A stretch of DNA of 64,000 nt from an uncultured Brachyspira sp. (GCF_944388875.1 NZ_CALXKQ010000008.1:36770-100769); one strand, 5' to 3'. Shown: positions 8,414 to 18,028, counted from the first letter of the stretch. Notes: generated from the sequence alone by a model not told the origin. Made by a program: numbers and translations.

Positions 8414-10033
8414 ATGAATTTTTATGATAATACTTACACATCTAAACGCAATGTGGTTTTTGGAAGGAATATAGTTTCTACAAGCAATATACTTGCTTCT
8501 GAGGCAGGGATAGAGATTCTAAAAAAAGGCGGTAATGCAGTGGATGCGGCAATTGCTTCTGCTGCTGCACTTACCGTTGTTGAGCCTGCTTCAAACGGAC
8601 TTGGAGGCGATGCTTTTGCTGTAATAAATTTTGAGAATAAAATATACGCTATTAATGGAAGCGGGTTTTCTCCTAAAAGTTTGGATGTTGATAAAGTATT
8701 ATCATATAATTTTGATAAAATGCCTTTATACGGAGTTCTGCCTGTAACTGTTGGAGGCATTCCATCAGTTTGGGCTGCTCTTATAAAAAAATTCGGTAAA
8801 TTAAAACTTATTGATGTGCTAGAACCTGCTATTAGATATGCAAAAGAAGGTTATGCGGTTCAGCCTCAAGTAGTTCTCGATTGGAAAGAGGCTTATAATA
8901 TGTATTTGAATGCTTCTGATAATTTAAAAAAAGAAGAGTTTAAATATTGGTTTGATACTTTTACTTTTAATGGTAAAACTCCTGAACTTGGTGAAATAGT
9001 AAAACTTCCATATCATGCAAAGACTTTATATGATATAGGAAAAACAGATGCGGAGTGCATTTACAGAGGAGAATATGCTGAAAAGATAGATGCATTTATG
9101 AAAAAATACGGAGGTTATTTATCTAAAGAAGATTTAAATGAATATTATCCCGAGTTTGTTACTCCTATAACTGCTAATTACAGGGGCTATGATATTTATG
9201 AAATTCCTCCAAACGGACATGGCATTACCGTGCTTATGGCTTTAAATATTTTATCTAATTTTGATTTTAATAATTTAAGCGAATTAGAAAAAGTACATTA
9301 TCAAATAGAGGCTTTAAAATTAGCTTTTACAGATACAAAAAAATATGTAGCCGATATCAATTGCATGAAAACATCTATTGAAGAAATGCTTTCAAAAGAT
9401 TATGCTAAAAAAAGAGCTTCACTTATAAATAAAAATAAATCATTAGAGCCTATAAATCATATATTCTCGTCAGGAGATACAGTTTATTTGGCTTCTTCAG
9501 ATAGTTACGGAAATATGGTTTCATATATACAAAGTAATTATACAGCATTTGGTTCTGGCATAGTAATTCCAGAAACAGGCATAGCTTTGCAAAACAGAGG
9601 AGCTAATTTTTCATTAGACCCTAATTCTGACAATTTTATAGCACCTCATAAGAAGCCTTATCACACTATAATACCAGCCTTTATATGCAAAGATTCAAAA
9701 CCTTACGGAGCTTTAGGAGTAATGGGAGCTTTTATGCAGCCTCAGGGACATGTTCAGGTTATAAGCAATTTGATAGATTATGATTTAAATCCTCAGGCGG
9801 CATTAGATAAACCTAGATGGCAATGGGTGGGTGATAAAAATATAGAGTTGGAATATAATTTTGACAATAATATCTATAAAGAGCTTTCATCACTTGGGCA
9901 TAATATAACAAAAAAAGATCATATTACATACTTTGGATATTTCGGACGCGGACAGGTGATATTAAAAAATGATAATGATGTTTATTTTGCAGGGTGCGAT
10001 GGAAGGACTGATTCTGCTATTGCGGCTTATTAA
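8414..10033 (+). CDS. Gamma-glutamyltransferase family protein (YwrD-like)
   Basis: This is an Ntn-hydrolase of the gamma-glutamyltranspeptidase family, which cuts itself into two subunits and transfers or hydrolyses gamma-glutamyl groups, for example of glutathione. The family start GGNAVDAAIASAAALTVVEP is clear, and the expected nucleophile is the Thr of GDTVYLASSD, which begins the small subunit; the small-subunit segment GNMVSYIQSNYTAFGSG follows. A TTG at 8402 in frame is possible, but the ATG at 8414 fits the promoter better. Secreted family members have a signal peptide; this one has none, as in the cytoplasmic YwrD-like branch. It ends just before the convergent phosphodiesterase gene. 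Confidence 0.88.
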   Translation: MNFYDNTYTSKRNVVFGRNIVSTSNILASEAGIEILKKGGNAVDAAIASAAALTVVEPASNGLGGDAFAVINFENKIYAINGSGFSPKSLDVDKVLSYNFDKMPLYGVLPVTVGGIPSVWAALIKKFGKLKLIDVLEPAIRYAKEGYAVQPQVVLDWKEAYNMYLNASDNLKKEEFKYWFDTFTFNGKTPELGEIVKLPYHAKTLYDIGKTDAECIYRGEYAEKIDAFMKKYGGYLSKEDLNEYYPEFVTPITANYRGYDIYEIPPNGHGITVLMALNILSNFDFNNLSELEKVHYQIEALKLAFTDTKKYVADINCMKTSIEEMLSKDYAKKRASLINKNKSLEPINHIFSSGDTVYLASSDSYGNMVSYIQSNYTAFGSGIVIPETGIALQNRGANFSLDPNSDNFIAPHKKPYHTIIPAFICKDSKPYGALGVMGAFMQPQGHVQVISNLIDYDLNPQAALDKPRWQWVGDKNIELEYNFDNNIYKELSSLGHNITKKDHITYFGYFGRGQVILKNDNDVYFAGCDGRTDSAIAAY

Positions 10034-10046
10034 ATAAAAATTATTA

Positions 10047-10586
10047 TTAAAAATTAATAGTAACAATTTCTGTATAATTAACAAAATCGCTTGAATATAG
10101 TGTTATTGAATGAGCAGTAAATGATAATGGAGTAAAATCTAAATCATTTATCTCTTCAATTTTTTCTTTTAATTTTTTATTATCATAAACTCTTTTTACT
10201 CTTGCTAATGTGATATGAGATTTAAAATCTTTTTTATCATATTTAAGATTCTCTATATTGTTTAGATTTTCTCTTAAGGTTTTTACATAGCTTTCTAATT
10301 CTTCACTTACAGCTTTTACAAATATCACATTTATATCTTTGAATTTATTCGTGAAATAGGAAATATTCTCAAAGTTTATATTAAATGGAGCAGGGGAGGA
10401 GTTTATTACTTTTTCTTTTATTAACTCTATTTGTTCTTCTTTTATATTATCAAAAAATACCAATGTTATATGCATTTTATTTTTTGATACCTTTTTTAAT
10501 TCAGCAGTATTTTCATTTATTCTCAAAATATCAGAATATTTATTTTTTATTTCTTTATTTAAGTTTAATGCTAAAAATGCTCTCAT
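10047..10586 (-). CDS. thpR: RNA 2',3'-cyclic phosphodiesterase (2'-5' RNA ligase family)
   Basis: The 179-residue protein has the two HxT motifs of the 2H phosphoesterase superfamily, MHITLVFFDN and SHITLARVKR, in the usual positions, and the normal family length. The N-terminus MRAFLALNLN fits the family start. These enzymes open 2',3'-cyclic phosphates at RNA ends. The gene follows the exported-protein gene at 10592 with only five bases between, so the genes are probably transcribed together. Confidence 0.9.
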   Translation of the reverse strand: MRAFLALNLNKEIKNKYSDILRINENTAELKKVSKNKMHITLVFFDNIKEEQIELIKEKVINSSPAPFNINFENISYFTNKFKDINVIFVKAVSEELESYVKTLRENLNNIENLKYDKKDFKSHITLARVKRVYDNKKLKEKIEEINDLDFTPLSFTAHSITLYSSDFVNYTEIVTINF

Positions 10587-10591
10587 AATAT

Positions 10592-11155
10592 TTATAGTTC
10601 TATATTTAATGATTTATATATTGTATCCATTGTAACATCTTTATAGAGAATTTTATTTTGTATTACATTTCCGTTATATTGATTTGTATATGTTTCATTT
10701 TCTATATTGCTTATTTCAAGCATACTGATTTTGTATAAATATATTTTTTTATCATCATTGTATTTAAATGTTATATACAATTTACGGTTATTTCTTATAT
10801 GATGTTCTAAAGTAAAATAATCATCTTTATAAACCACATTTGCAGTAAGTCCGTCAATATTAAATATAGCAGTATTTAATGATATATTTCCTATATATTT
10901 ATATTGATTATTTTTCTCTATTTGAAATAGAGAATAGTAATACCAATATTTGTTTTTTAATATTATCATTTCATAAGCACTATTATCTTTAAATCTCATT
11001 TTTCTTATAATATTAATTTTTAGATCTGCTTTTTCTTTTAAATTACCGTCATCAGTGAAATAATTTTTATTTATTTTTATAGGCTTATCATCAATATTTT
11101 GAGAATAAAGATTAAAAGAAAATATAATAATAAATATCAATACAAATTTTTTCAT
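10592..11155 (-). CDS. Exported protein of unknown function, paralogue A
   Basis: This 187-residue protein begins with a signal peptide (MKKFVLIFIIIFSFNLYSQ, cut after about residue 19). The mature part begins with IDDKPIKINKNYFTDDG and carries a conserved core around AYEMIILKNKYWYYYSLFQIE. The next gene upstream encodes a close relative, so this is a tandem duplication. I do not recognise the family. It is probably periplasmic or outer-membrane associated; there is no lipobox. Confidence 0.75.
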   Translation of the reverse strand: MKKFVLIFIIIFSFNLYSQNIDDKPIKINKNYFTDDGNLKEKADLKINIIRKMRFKDNSAYEMIILKNKYWYYYSLFQIEKNNQYKYIGNISLNTAIFNIDGLTANVVYKDDYFTLEHHIRNNRKLYITFKYNDDKKIYLYKISMLEISNIENETYTNQYNGNVIQNKILYKDVTMDTIYKSLNIEL

Positions 11156-11173
11156 ATTTAATAATCTTAAATT

Positions 11174-11761
11174 TTATATATCAAGACTTAATAATTTAGA
11201 TATCATATCCATTGTAACATTTTCATATAAAATTTTATTAGGCACTACATTGCCATTAACTTGTTTAGTATTTGTTTTCGCCTCATTAGTATTTATTACT
11301 GTGCTGTTATCAATAAATTCTATAATCATACTAGCCTTATCTAAATATATTTTTTTATCGTCATTATATTTAAATGTTACATACATCTTTAAAGTTGACA
11401 TAACACTATGTTCTATAGTGAAAAAATTATCTTTATAAACTATATTACCTATAAGTCCTTCTATATTATTATTGAAACTTTTTAAAGCAATAGTTCCAAT
11501 GTAATTGTATTCATTATTTTGTTCTATTTGAAATAGAGAATAGTAATACCAATAATTATTTTTTAATATTATCATCTCATAGGCTGAGTTATCCGTAAAT
11601 CTTATTTTTCTAATAGCATAAACTGATAAATCTTTTTTATTTTTTAAATTGCCGTCATCAGTGAAATAATTTTTATTTATTTTTATAGGCTTATCATTAA
11701 TATTTTGAGAATAAAGATTAAAAGAAAATAAAATAAAAAATATTGCTATTATTCTTAGCAT
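11174..11761 (-). CDS. Exported protein of unknown function, paralogue B
   Basis: This 195-residue protein is the tandem partner of the gene just downstream. It has the same kind of signal peptide (ILFSFNLYSQ) and nearly the same first 70 residues (INDKPIKINKNYFTDDGNL, AYEMIILKNNYWYYYSLFQIE). It differs mainly by an insert near residue 155 (NTNEAKTNTKQ). Eighteen bases separate the two genes, so they form one transcript, with thpR at the end. Function unknown. Confidence 0.75.
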   Translation of the reverse strand: MLRIIAIFFILFSFNLYSQNINDKPIKINKNYFTDDGNLKNKKDLSVYAIRKIRFTDNSAYEMIILKNNYWYYYSLFQIEQNNEYNYIGTIALKSFNNNIEGLIGNIVYKDNFFTIEHSVMSTLKMYVTFKYNDDKKIYLDKASMIIEFIDNSTVINTNEAKTNTKQVNGNVVPNKILYENVTMDMISKLLSLDI

Positions 11762-11831
11762 ATATAAAACTCCAATTTATGATAAATTAATTTATACCCT
11801 ATAACTCTTTATTTGTCAATAATTATAATAA

Positions 11832-11865
11832 AAAAGCCCAACTTAAAAATTTAAGAAGGGCTTTT
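11832..11865 (-). terminator. Rho-independent terminator after flbB
   Basis: On the minus strand AAAAGCCC and GGGCTTTT form the outer stem, CTTAA/TTAAG an inner one, and a T-run follows. It stands just downstream of flbB and before the exported-protein pair. Confidence 0.85.
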
Positions 11866-11896
11866 ATATTGTATATAATAATATTAATTTATATTT

Positions 11897-12616
11897 TTAT
11901 GCTCCCATATCCATTATGCCTTCATTTAACATAGCGTCATTGTTGTCAGGTAAATAATTAGGGAAATCATTAGGTGAAGAAGGTACTGTATTATTACCTG
12001 GGTTGGACCTTGCTTCATACTTCTCTAATATTCTAGCAGCCACAGTAGGATCCATCAAACTTAATAGGTAAGAAGTAGTACTGTTTCTTCCCTCAGCAGC
12101 AGCAATCGAATCCATTTCTAATAATACATCTATAACTAAATCATCAGAACCATTTGCTGCTAATTGATTAAGTAATGCCACAGAGTTTTGCGGAGGCATG
12201 CTATTAACTTTATTTGCTAAATCAGCAAGAACCAACTGATACTGTGATGATTCATCCATAGTTGCCTGATAATTTGACCATGCATTCAATAGATTTTGTC
12301 TGTCTTGTTCTATTAATTCAGACTGAGTATTTAATTCTATAGCTTTGCTTGCTATTAGAGATTCCTGAGCCTGTATATCTTTTTCTCTTAAATTAAATGA
12401 TTCCCTCATTTTATTTAAATCATCTCTAGCTAAAAGAGACATATCTTCAACTCTAGGTTTTTGTGTGAACCTAGTTAAAAATCCGGGAACATTAGGAGCT
12501 ATTTTAGTACGCATTAATGTATAGTAATTTACAACTCCGAATATATCAAACATATAGAGCAATGCTATAAATGCTATTAAATTTACTATAGTTAAAATTG
12601 CTATTTTTAATCTCAT
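11897..12616 (-). CDS. flbB: Periplasmic flagellar collar protein FlbB
   Basis: FlbB is a spirochaete-specific protein at the base of the periplasmic flagellar motor and helps build its collar. The 239-residue protein has one N-terminal membrane helix (AILTIVNLIAFIALLYMFDIFG), a coiled-coil middle (about residues 60-120, NKMRESFNLREKDIQAQESL) and a MotE/MgtE-N-like helical segment (about 140-205, including SYLLSLMDPTVAARILEKYEA). The tail is Asn/Pro-rich. In other spirochaetes flbB lies in a large flagellar operon; here it stands alone with its own terminator. Confidence 0.78.
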   Translation of the reverse strand: MRLKIAILTIVNLIAFIALLYMFDIFGVVNYYTLMRTKIAPNVPGFLTRFTQKPRVEDMSLLARDDLNKMRESFNLREKDIQAQESLIASKAIELNTQSELIEQDRQNLLNAWSNYQATMDESSQYQLVLADLANKVNSMPPQNSVALLNQLAANGSDDLVIDVLLEMDSIAAAEGRNSTTSYLLSLMDPTVAARILEKYEARSNPGNNTVPSSPNDFPNYLPDNNDAMLNEGIMDMGA

Positions 12617-12750
12617 AACTTTTTATCACCTTATAATATTATTATAACATAATATAGAAAAAACTGTAATATGTCAACTAAATTTTGTTATCATAATTAT
12701 TATCGTAATAATCAAATATTTAGTTATCATATTTTTTTTATTTATGCAAA

Positions 12751-12776
12751 TAAAAAGGGACTATATATAGTCCCTT
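12751..12776 (-). terminator. Rho-independent terminator after the acetate transporter gene
   Basis: AAGGGACT/AGTCCCTT with a six-base loop is followed on the minus strand by a run of Ts, 22 bases beyond the stop codon. Confidence 0.9.
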
Positions 12777-12797
12777 CAGAAAATTATTATGTTTTAA

Positions 12798-13415
12798 TTA
12801 TGATGTTTTTTTAAATATCCCCAATGGTTTTCCAACAGGAAGTACAACTCTTCCTAAATTTTTATTTAATACTCCAGCAGCAGCTCCATAGAAACCTAAT
12901 AATCCAGCAATAAGTTCAGAAATACCAGATACAATTTGAGTTTCTTTTTGAGCTATTCCTAAATAATTTAACGCCATAGCTACTAATAATACATCAACAG
13001 CAACAAATATGAAGAATAAAACTTTATGAGCTTCAGCAGCACCAAAAGTTAAAGGTCCTACAAGGAATAGATAAGCTATACATACAACGCCAAATTGTTT
13101 AAAGTCAATTGTATTTTTCATCTCTTCTCCAAAAACTCCTAAAGTAGTAAGCCAAATAAAACCAACAGCTATCCAGAATAATCCAAAAGAACCAAAAACA
13201 GTAGCACCAAAAACATTGTCTTTTTTGAAGTCAATAATAGCGGCAACAAATTGAGTGATGCATCCAAGAAATATAGCCCAAGGAATAAGACCTGCAAATC
13301 CTGATGTAAGTCCTAATTTTTGCGTTGAAGCTACAAATGTTATTACTGCAAGTCCGAATAAACCAAAAGGTGAAGGATCTGCAAGTGTTTGTGTTACTTT
13401 TACTTCATTATTCAT
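12798..13415 (-). CDS. satP: Acetate uptake transporter, GPR1/FUN34/SatP family
   Basis: The 205-residue protein has six predicted membrane helices and the family's N-terminal signature in the form ADPSPFGLFGLAVITF. SatP-type proteins carry acetate and succinate with protons or form acetate channels. Later helices include LGCITQFVAAIIDF and YLFLVGPLTFGAAEAHKVLFF. The ATG follows AGGAG closely. It is a single-gene unit with its own terminator. Acetate is a main fermentation end product in anaerobic spirochaetes, so export or re-uptake is plausible; direction cannot be read from sequence. Confidence 0.88.
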   Translation of the reverse strand: MNNEVKVTQTLADPSPFGLFGLAVITFVASTQKLGLTSGFAGLIPWAIFLGCITQFVAAIIDFKKDNVFGATVFGSFGLFWIAVGFIWLTTLGVFGEEMKNTIDFKQFGVVCIAYLFLVGPLTFGAAEAHKVLFFIFVAVDVLLVAMALNYLGIAQKETQIVSGISELIAGLLGFYGAAAGVLNKNLGRVVLPVGKPLGIFKKTS

Positions 13416-13558
13416 ATATACTCCTATACTGTATTTATTATAGAGTATAGTAAAAAATTCCTATATGTCAAATAAAATTACGATTTTTTTACAAAAAATT
13501 TAATATATTGTGATATATTTGAATTTTTATTACAAAATACAAATATTAATTTATACTA

Positions 13559-14710
13559 TTATTCTGTCCTTCTAAGCATTATCATGCTTATATCATCCTG
13601 CAAATTATTATTGGAAAATGTTTTCAATTCTTTTATAATATTCTCTTTTATCACTTTAATATCTTTTTTTACATGCTTTGAAAATATATTTTTTAATTCA
13701 TCATCCCCAAGCATTTTTCCTTCTTCATTAAATATTTCATAAGCACCATCTGTAAATATAAACAGCATATCATTATGATTTAATTTTATTTTTGATTCAT
13801 AATATTCACTTTCTTCTGTCATTCCAATTAAAGGACCTTCGGTTTCTAACTCTTCTATATTGTCTTTAGAATAATAGAAAGGTTTTGGTGATCCGCCTGA
13901 TGAACATATAAAATCTCCTGTATCATTATTGTATACAGCATAAAACACAGAAGCAAATAAATTTTTATCAAAATTTTCTTCTATAAAGAAGTTATTTAAT
14001 TCTTTTAAAAATTGAGAAGGGGAAGTATTTTGATTATCAATAATAACATGAGAATCAAAGAAAGATTTTATAAGTATGGTAAGCATGCTTGCTGCCACTC
14101 CATGTCCTGAAACATCCGCAAGAAGTATGGCATACCATCCGTCATTGATTGCTTTTATACCGCTGTAATCTCCAGATACTTCATTTGGGGCATAATGGTA
14201 TATTGATATGTCATTTTTAGGAATAGAGGTATTGCCATAAGAGAGTATACTTTTTTGAAGCCTAGATGCATACTCTATATCTTTTTTTAAAATATTCATG
14301 TACATTATGTTAGACTCTATGGCTTTTTTTAATCTTATATATGCCTTCATTTTTGATAGGAATATATCTGTATCTATAGATTTTAAAAAGAATCCGTCAG
14401 CACCGCATTCATAAGATTTTAAGCATTCATTTTTATTATCAGTGGCAGTTAAAAATAATACAGCTATATTTTTTAGTATATTATCTTTTTTTATATGCTG
14501 CGAAAGTCTGCATGCACCTGCATTAGGAAGCATATAATCAACAAGTATGCAGTCTGGTATTTTATCATAAGACATTTGTATAGCTTCTTCATAGGATGTT
14601 GCTATATATGATAAATATCCAGATTCTTTTAATAAATTTTGTATAAATTTAGCATAATCTATATTTGAATCTACTATTAAAACTTTTTCTGTTAAAATAT
14701 TACTTTTCAT
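13559..14710 (-). CDS. Response-regulator receiver fused to SpoIIE/RsbU-type PP2C phosphatase
   Basis: The 383-residue protein has a receiver domain (about residues 8-125) with phospho-acceptor Asp58 in ILVDYMLP and the conserved Lys in FFLKS. A short linker helix and a PP2C/SpoIIE phosphatase domain (about 165-380) follow, with metal-binding motifs GDYSG, LLADVSGHGVAASM, FTDGAYEIFNE and DDISMIML. Proteins of this plan dephosphorylate an anti-sigma antagonist when the receiver is activated. No kinase or anti-sigma gene is adjacent. The gene lies 14 bases after rodA, so it is probably cotranscribed with the cell-elongation genes. Confidence 0.9.
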   Translation of the reverse strand: MKSNILTEKVLIVDSNIDYAKFIQNLLKESGYLSYIATSYEEAIQMSYDKIPDCILVDYMLPNAGACRLSQHIKKDNILKNIAVLFLTATDNKNECLKSYECGADGFFLKSIDTDIFLSKMKAYIRLKKAIESNIMYMNILKKDIEYASRLQKSILSYGNTSIPKNDISIYHYAPNEVSGDYSGIKAINDGWYAILLADVSGHGVAASMLTILIKSFFDSHVIIDNQNTSPSQFLKELNNFFIEENFDKNLFASVFYAVYNNDTGDFICSSGGSPKPFYYSKDNIEELETEGPLIGMTEESEYYESKIKLNHNDMLFIFTDGAYEIFNEEGKMLGDDELKNIFSKHVKKDIKVIKENIIKELKTFSNNNLQDDISMIMLRRTE

Positions 14711-14724
14711 ATCAATATCTTTAT

Positions 14725-16041
14725 CTAATGAACATATCTTCTGGCTTCTACATTAAATATAAGCCCTATGGATATAGAAAAAGTCCATATAGATGAACCT
14801 CCGCTGCTTATAAAAGGCAATGTTAAACCAGTAATAGGCATCATTCCAACAACCATACCAATATTTATTATTACATGGCATAAAAACATAGCAATAACGC
14901 CTGATACTATTAAAGCACCAAGTCTGTCTTTAGCAAAATATGCTACCATAGTTCCTCTAATAAATATAGTTGTATATGCCAAAACCACTAATGCACTTCC
15001 TATAAATCCCCATTCTTCACATATATTAGAAAAAATGAAGTCATTAACCTGCTGCGGTATGAAGTTTAATTGTGATTGGCTTCCATTTAAGAAACCTTCT
15101 CCAAATAGTCCTCCGCTTCCTACCGCTATAAGCGATTGTATGATATTGTATCCTGAACTTAATCTGGTTAATTGAGGATTCATAAATACAAGAAGCCTTT
15201 GTTTCTGATACTCTTTTAATCCTATATCAAATACTAAGGCAGCTCCCATACATAAAAATAATACAAAGAATGAGAATGATAATAAACTCACATATTTACT
15301 ATTCATATAGAAATTTAGTGTGAGAAGAAGTGCTGCTATAAATAAAAATATTCCAGCTAAATATCCTATATATATTCTTTGTGATAAAAAGTTAAAAAGT
15401 ATATTATCTATATCATCAGACATTCTTTTATACTCTAAAAACATTGGTATAGACAATCCTATTACCCCTATACTTATTAAAGCTATAATATATCTGGTAG
15501 GAACACCTCCTACAAAAAGCATTATAAATACTATAAAACAGTATACTAATACAGTACCTAAGTCTGGCTGAAGAAGTACTAATCCTATAGGTATAGCAAT
15601 AAAAAAACCAGCTAATGCAAAATATTTAACCTCTTTTATTTTATCTCCTATTTGATCTAAATATCCTGCAAGGAATATTATAACAACTATTTTTCCAAAT
15701 TCGGAAGGCTGCATACCAAATAACCAGCTGCTGCTTCCATTAACAGTTGTACCTACACCAGGAATTAAAACAAGTATAAGAACTCCAAGCATAGGTATAT
15801 ATAAAGACATTCTATGCTCAGCTAATTTAGTATAGTTTATGAACATACTAATAAATATTAACACCAAACCAGTTGCACAGAAAAATAAGAATTTCAAAAA
15901 CATCCAGCTGGTTTTACCCGATTCAGGAGAATATGTAGATGAATAAACAGCTATAGCCCCTGCAATCATTAAGAATATAATAGCTGCTAATATTTTCCAA
16001 TCGAATATAAATAGCTTTTTTAATTCTTTTTTTTCATTCAT
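14725..16041 (-). CDS. rodA: Rod-shape peptidoglycan glycosyltransferase RodA (SEDS family)
   Basis: This is a multi-spanning SEDS protein of 438 residues that polymerises lipid II with PBP2 during cell elongation. Family marks include the N-terminal AGAIAVYSSTYSPESG, QPSEFGKIVVIIFLAGYL, QPDLGTVLVYCFIVF, the large segment SGYNIIQSLIAVGSGGLFGEGFLNG, and the closing GLTLPFISSGGSSIW. Its start overlaps the end of mrdA by eight bases, which points to translational coupling with its partner transpeptidase. Calling it RodA rather than FtsW rests on that partner. Confidence 0.95.
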   Translation of the reverse strand: MNEKKELKKLFIFDWKILAAIIFLMIAGAIAVYSSTYSPESGKTSWMFLKFLFFCATGLVLIFISMFINYTKLAEHRMSLYIPMLGVLILVLIPGVGTTVNGSSSWLFGMQPSEFGKIVVIIFLAGYLDQIGDKIKEVKYFALAGFFIAIPIGLVLLQPDLGTVLVYCFIVFIMLFVGGVPTRYIIALISIGVIGLSIPMFLEYKRMSDDIDNILFNFLSQRIYIGYLAGIFLFIAALLLTLNFYMNSKYVSLLSFSFFVLFLCMGAALVFDIGLKEYQKQRLLVFMNPQLTRLSSGYNIIQSLIAVGSGGLFGEGFLNGSQSQLNFIPQQVNDFIFSNICEEWGFIGSALVVLAYTTIFIRGTMVAYFAKDRLGALIVSGVIAMFLCHVIINIGMVVGMMPITGLTLPFISSGGSSIWTFSISIGLIFNVEARRYVH

Positions 16042-18028
16042 ATTTTATCCTTTCATCTTCATTGGATTTTTTCTCTTCTTTTTGATTTTCATCAGCATCA
16101 ATACTAGCTTCTCCATTTTCTAAGGCAGCCTGTTCTCTTGCAAGCCTTATTTGCTGATAAATATACTGCATTCTATTATATATAGCATTTCTAGCTTCCA
16201 TAACATTTTCTCCGCCTAATATAGAACGAAGCATAGCAGTAGCAATAGGTCCTGCAGTAGTACCGCCTCCGCCTCCGCTGTGTTCTAACATAACAGTAAC
16301 AGCTATCATATCATCTGACGGTCTTTGATCATAAGGTCCGAATATTGTAACCCAAGTATGGTCTTTACCTTGTGCGTTTTGGGCTGTACCTGTTTTAGCT
16401 GCCAATTTTATATTAGGCGACCAAGCACCATTTCTAGCAGTACCTCCAGTTACAGCCATTCTCATACCTTCTTTTACTACTGTAAATATATTTTTATCTA
16501 TATCCAATTTTTTTATTATTACCTTATCATTATTGTATATAACCTCATCAGTTTGAGAGCTTCTTATTTCTTTTACAACATGCGGTCTGTACATGATACC
16601 GTCATTTATTATAGCAGAAGTAGACATGTGTACAGCAATAGGTGTAGCGGACATATAACCTTGTCCCATAACATATTGAATAGTGTCTCCGTCCCACCAA
16701 TATTCTCCGATTTTTCTTCTTTTCCAATCGGCACTAGGAACTACTCCAACTTTTTCACCCGGTAAATCTATTCCAGTAATATCTCCAAATCCCAGCATTT
16801 CTGCATATCTTTTTATGAAATTAGGACCAAGTTCATAAGCTAAGTTATAAAAATATGTATTACATGAAAACTGAATAGCCCTATACATATTTACAAATCC
16901 ATGCTGTCCAGTACATCTGTAGAATCTATTTTCAAGAAGCATACCGCCGCCGCAGTATCTTGTTGTATTAACTCCTATTCTTTTTTCAGCCAATGCTCCT
17001 ACAGCAGTTACTAATTTGAATGTAGAACCTGGAGGATATCTTCCCCTTATGGCTTTATTCCAGAATGGATTTGCTGGATTATTTATAAGTTCAGCATATT
17101 TTTCTCTGTCTATTTTACCTATAAATATATTAGGATCATACCAAGGAGAACTAACCATAGCAAGTATCTCTCCTGTTGTAGGTTTTGATACTATTACAGT
17201 ACCAACTTGTCCTTTTATTAAATCCTCAGCATCCTTTTGTATTTTTGAATCTATACTTAATATAAGTTTTTTACCAGGTATAGGTTTTCCTATTGCTGGG
17301 CTTATAGTTTCTTTTACCCTGTTTCTTGAATCTACTATCCATTGAACATAGCCGTCTATACCGCGTAATTCTTTATCATAGAATTGTTCTACACCTTCTT
17401 TACCTATCATACTGTTTCTTCTGTAGCCTTCTGCTTGTTTGCTTTCAAATTCTTCCTGAGATATGTTTCCTATATACCCCAATATATGAGTCATAGTTTC
17501 GCCTAGAGGATAATGTCTTATGGATTTGCTTCCATAATATACCCCTGGATATTCTTCAGACCTTTCAGCCAAATAGCTCATTTGCGGCATTGTTATACTT
17601 TCTGATATTTCTACAGATTCATAGCTGTTTTTTGATACTTTCTCTAAACTTGATTTTATATGTCCCAAATCTATATTAAATACTTTTGAAACTCTGTACA
17701 ATAATTCTTCTCTTTCAAAATAATTCTTAGGTAAATAAACAGGTATCATATACATTGTGTATGTTTTTATATTTTCAGCAACTATAATACCGTTTCTATC
17801 ATAGATTTCTCCTCTGTATGCATCTATTGGTATTATTTGTTCTTTATTATTCCTTGCCAAACTATCATAATGTTCATTTTGTATTATCTGCAAATAAAAT
17901 AATCTTATCAGCAAAAGCACTGATACTAATATTGAAATTGCAAAAACTACTATTAATTTTTTTCTATATTTAAAATCTTCACTTATGATTTTTTTATCTT
18001 TATTTAATTCTATTTCTAAAAAATTCAT
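16034..18028 (-). CDS. mrdA: Penicillin-binding protein 2, peptidoglycan transpeptidase
   Basis: The 664-residue class B PBP cross-links new wall along the cell cylinder. One membrane anchor is at about residues 24-46, the PBP dimerisation domain follows, and the transpeptidase domain carries SxxK at Ser335-Lys338 (PPGSTFK), SxN as SCN (FSCNTYF) and KTG (AAKTGTAQ). The C-terminus has an acidic and lysine-rich extension after residue 620. It leads an operon with rodA and the receiver-phosphatase gene. This is a likely target of beta-lactams such as mecillinam, by family knowledge. Confidence 0.95.
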   Translation of the reverse strand: MNFLEIELNKDKKIISEDFKYRKKLIVVFAISILVSVLLLIRLFYLQIIQNEHYDSLARNNKEQIIPIDAYRGEIYDRNGIIVAENIKTYTMYMIPVYLPKNYFEREELLYRVSKVFNIDLGHIKSSLEKVSKNSYESVEISESITMPQMSYLAERSEEYPGVYYGSKSIRHYPLGETMTHILGYIGNISQEEFESKQAEGYRRNSMIGKEGVEQFYDKELRGIDGYVQWIVDSRNRVKETISPAIGKPIPGKKLILSIDSKIQKDAEDLIKGQVGTVIVSKPTTGEILAMVSSPWYDPNIFIGKIDREKYAELINNPANPFWNKAIRGRYPPGSTFKLVTAVGALAEKRIGVNTTRYCGGGMLLENRFYRCTGQHGFVNMYRAIQFSCNTYFYNLAYELGPNFIKRYAEMLGFGDITGIDLPGEKVGVVPSADWKRRKIGEYWWDGDTIQYVMGQGYMSATPIAVHMSTSAIINDGIMYRPHVVKEIRSSQTDEVIYNNDKVIIKKLDIDKNIFTVVKEGMRMAVTGGTARNGAWSPNIKLAAKTGTAQNAQGKDHTWVTIFGPYDQRPSDDMIAVTVMLEHSGGGGGTTAGPIATAMLRSILGGENVMEARNAIYNRMQYIYQQIRLAREQAALENGEASIDADENQKEEKKSNEDERIKYE

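Noticed and set aside
14768..15571. Plus-strand open frames opposite rodA
   Set aside because: They lie wholly within rodA, have no ribosome site and no recognisable protein features; they are antisense shadows.
16325..17345. Plus-strand open frames opposite mrdA
   Set aside because: Composition and position show they are shadows of the PBP2 gene.
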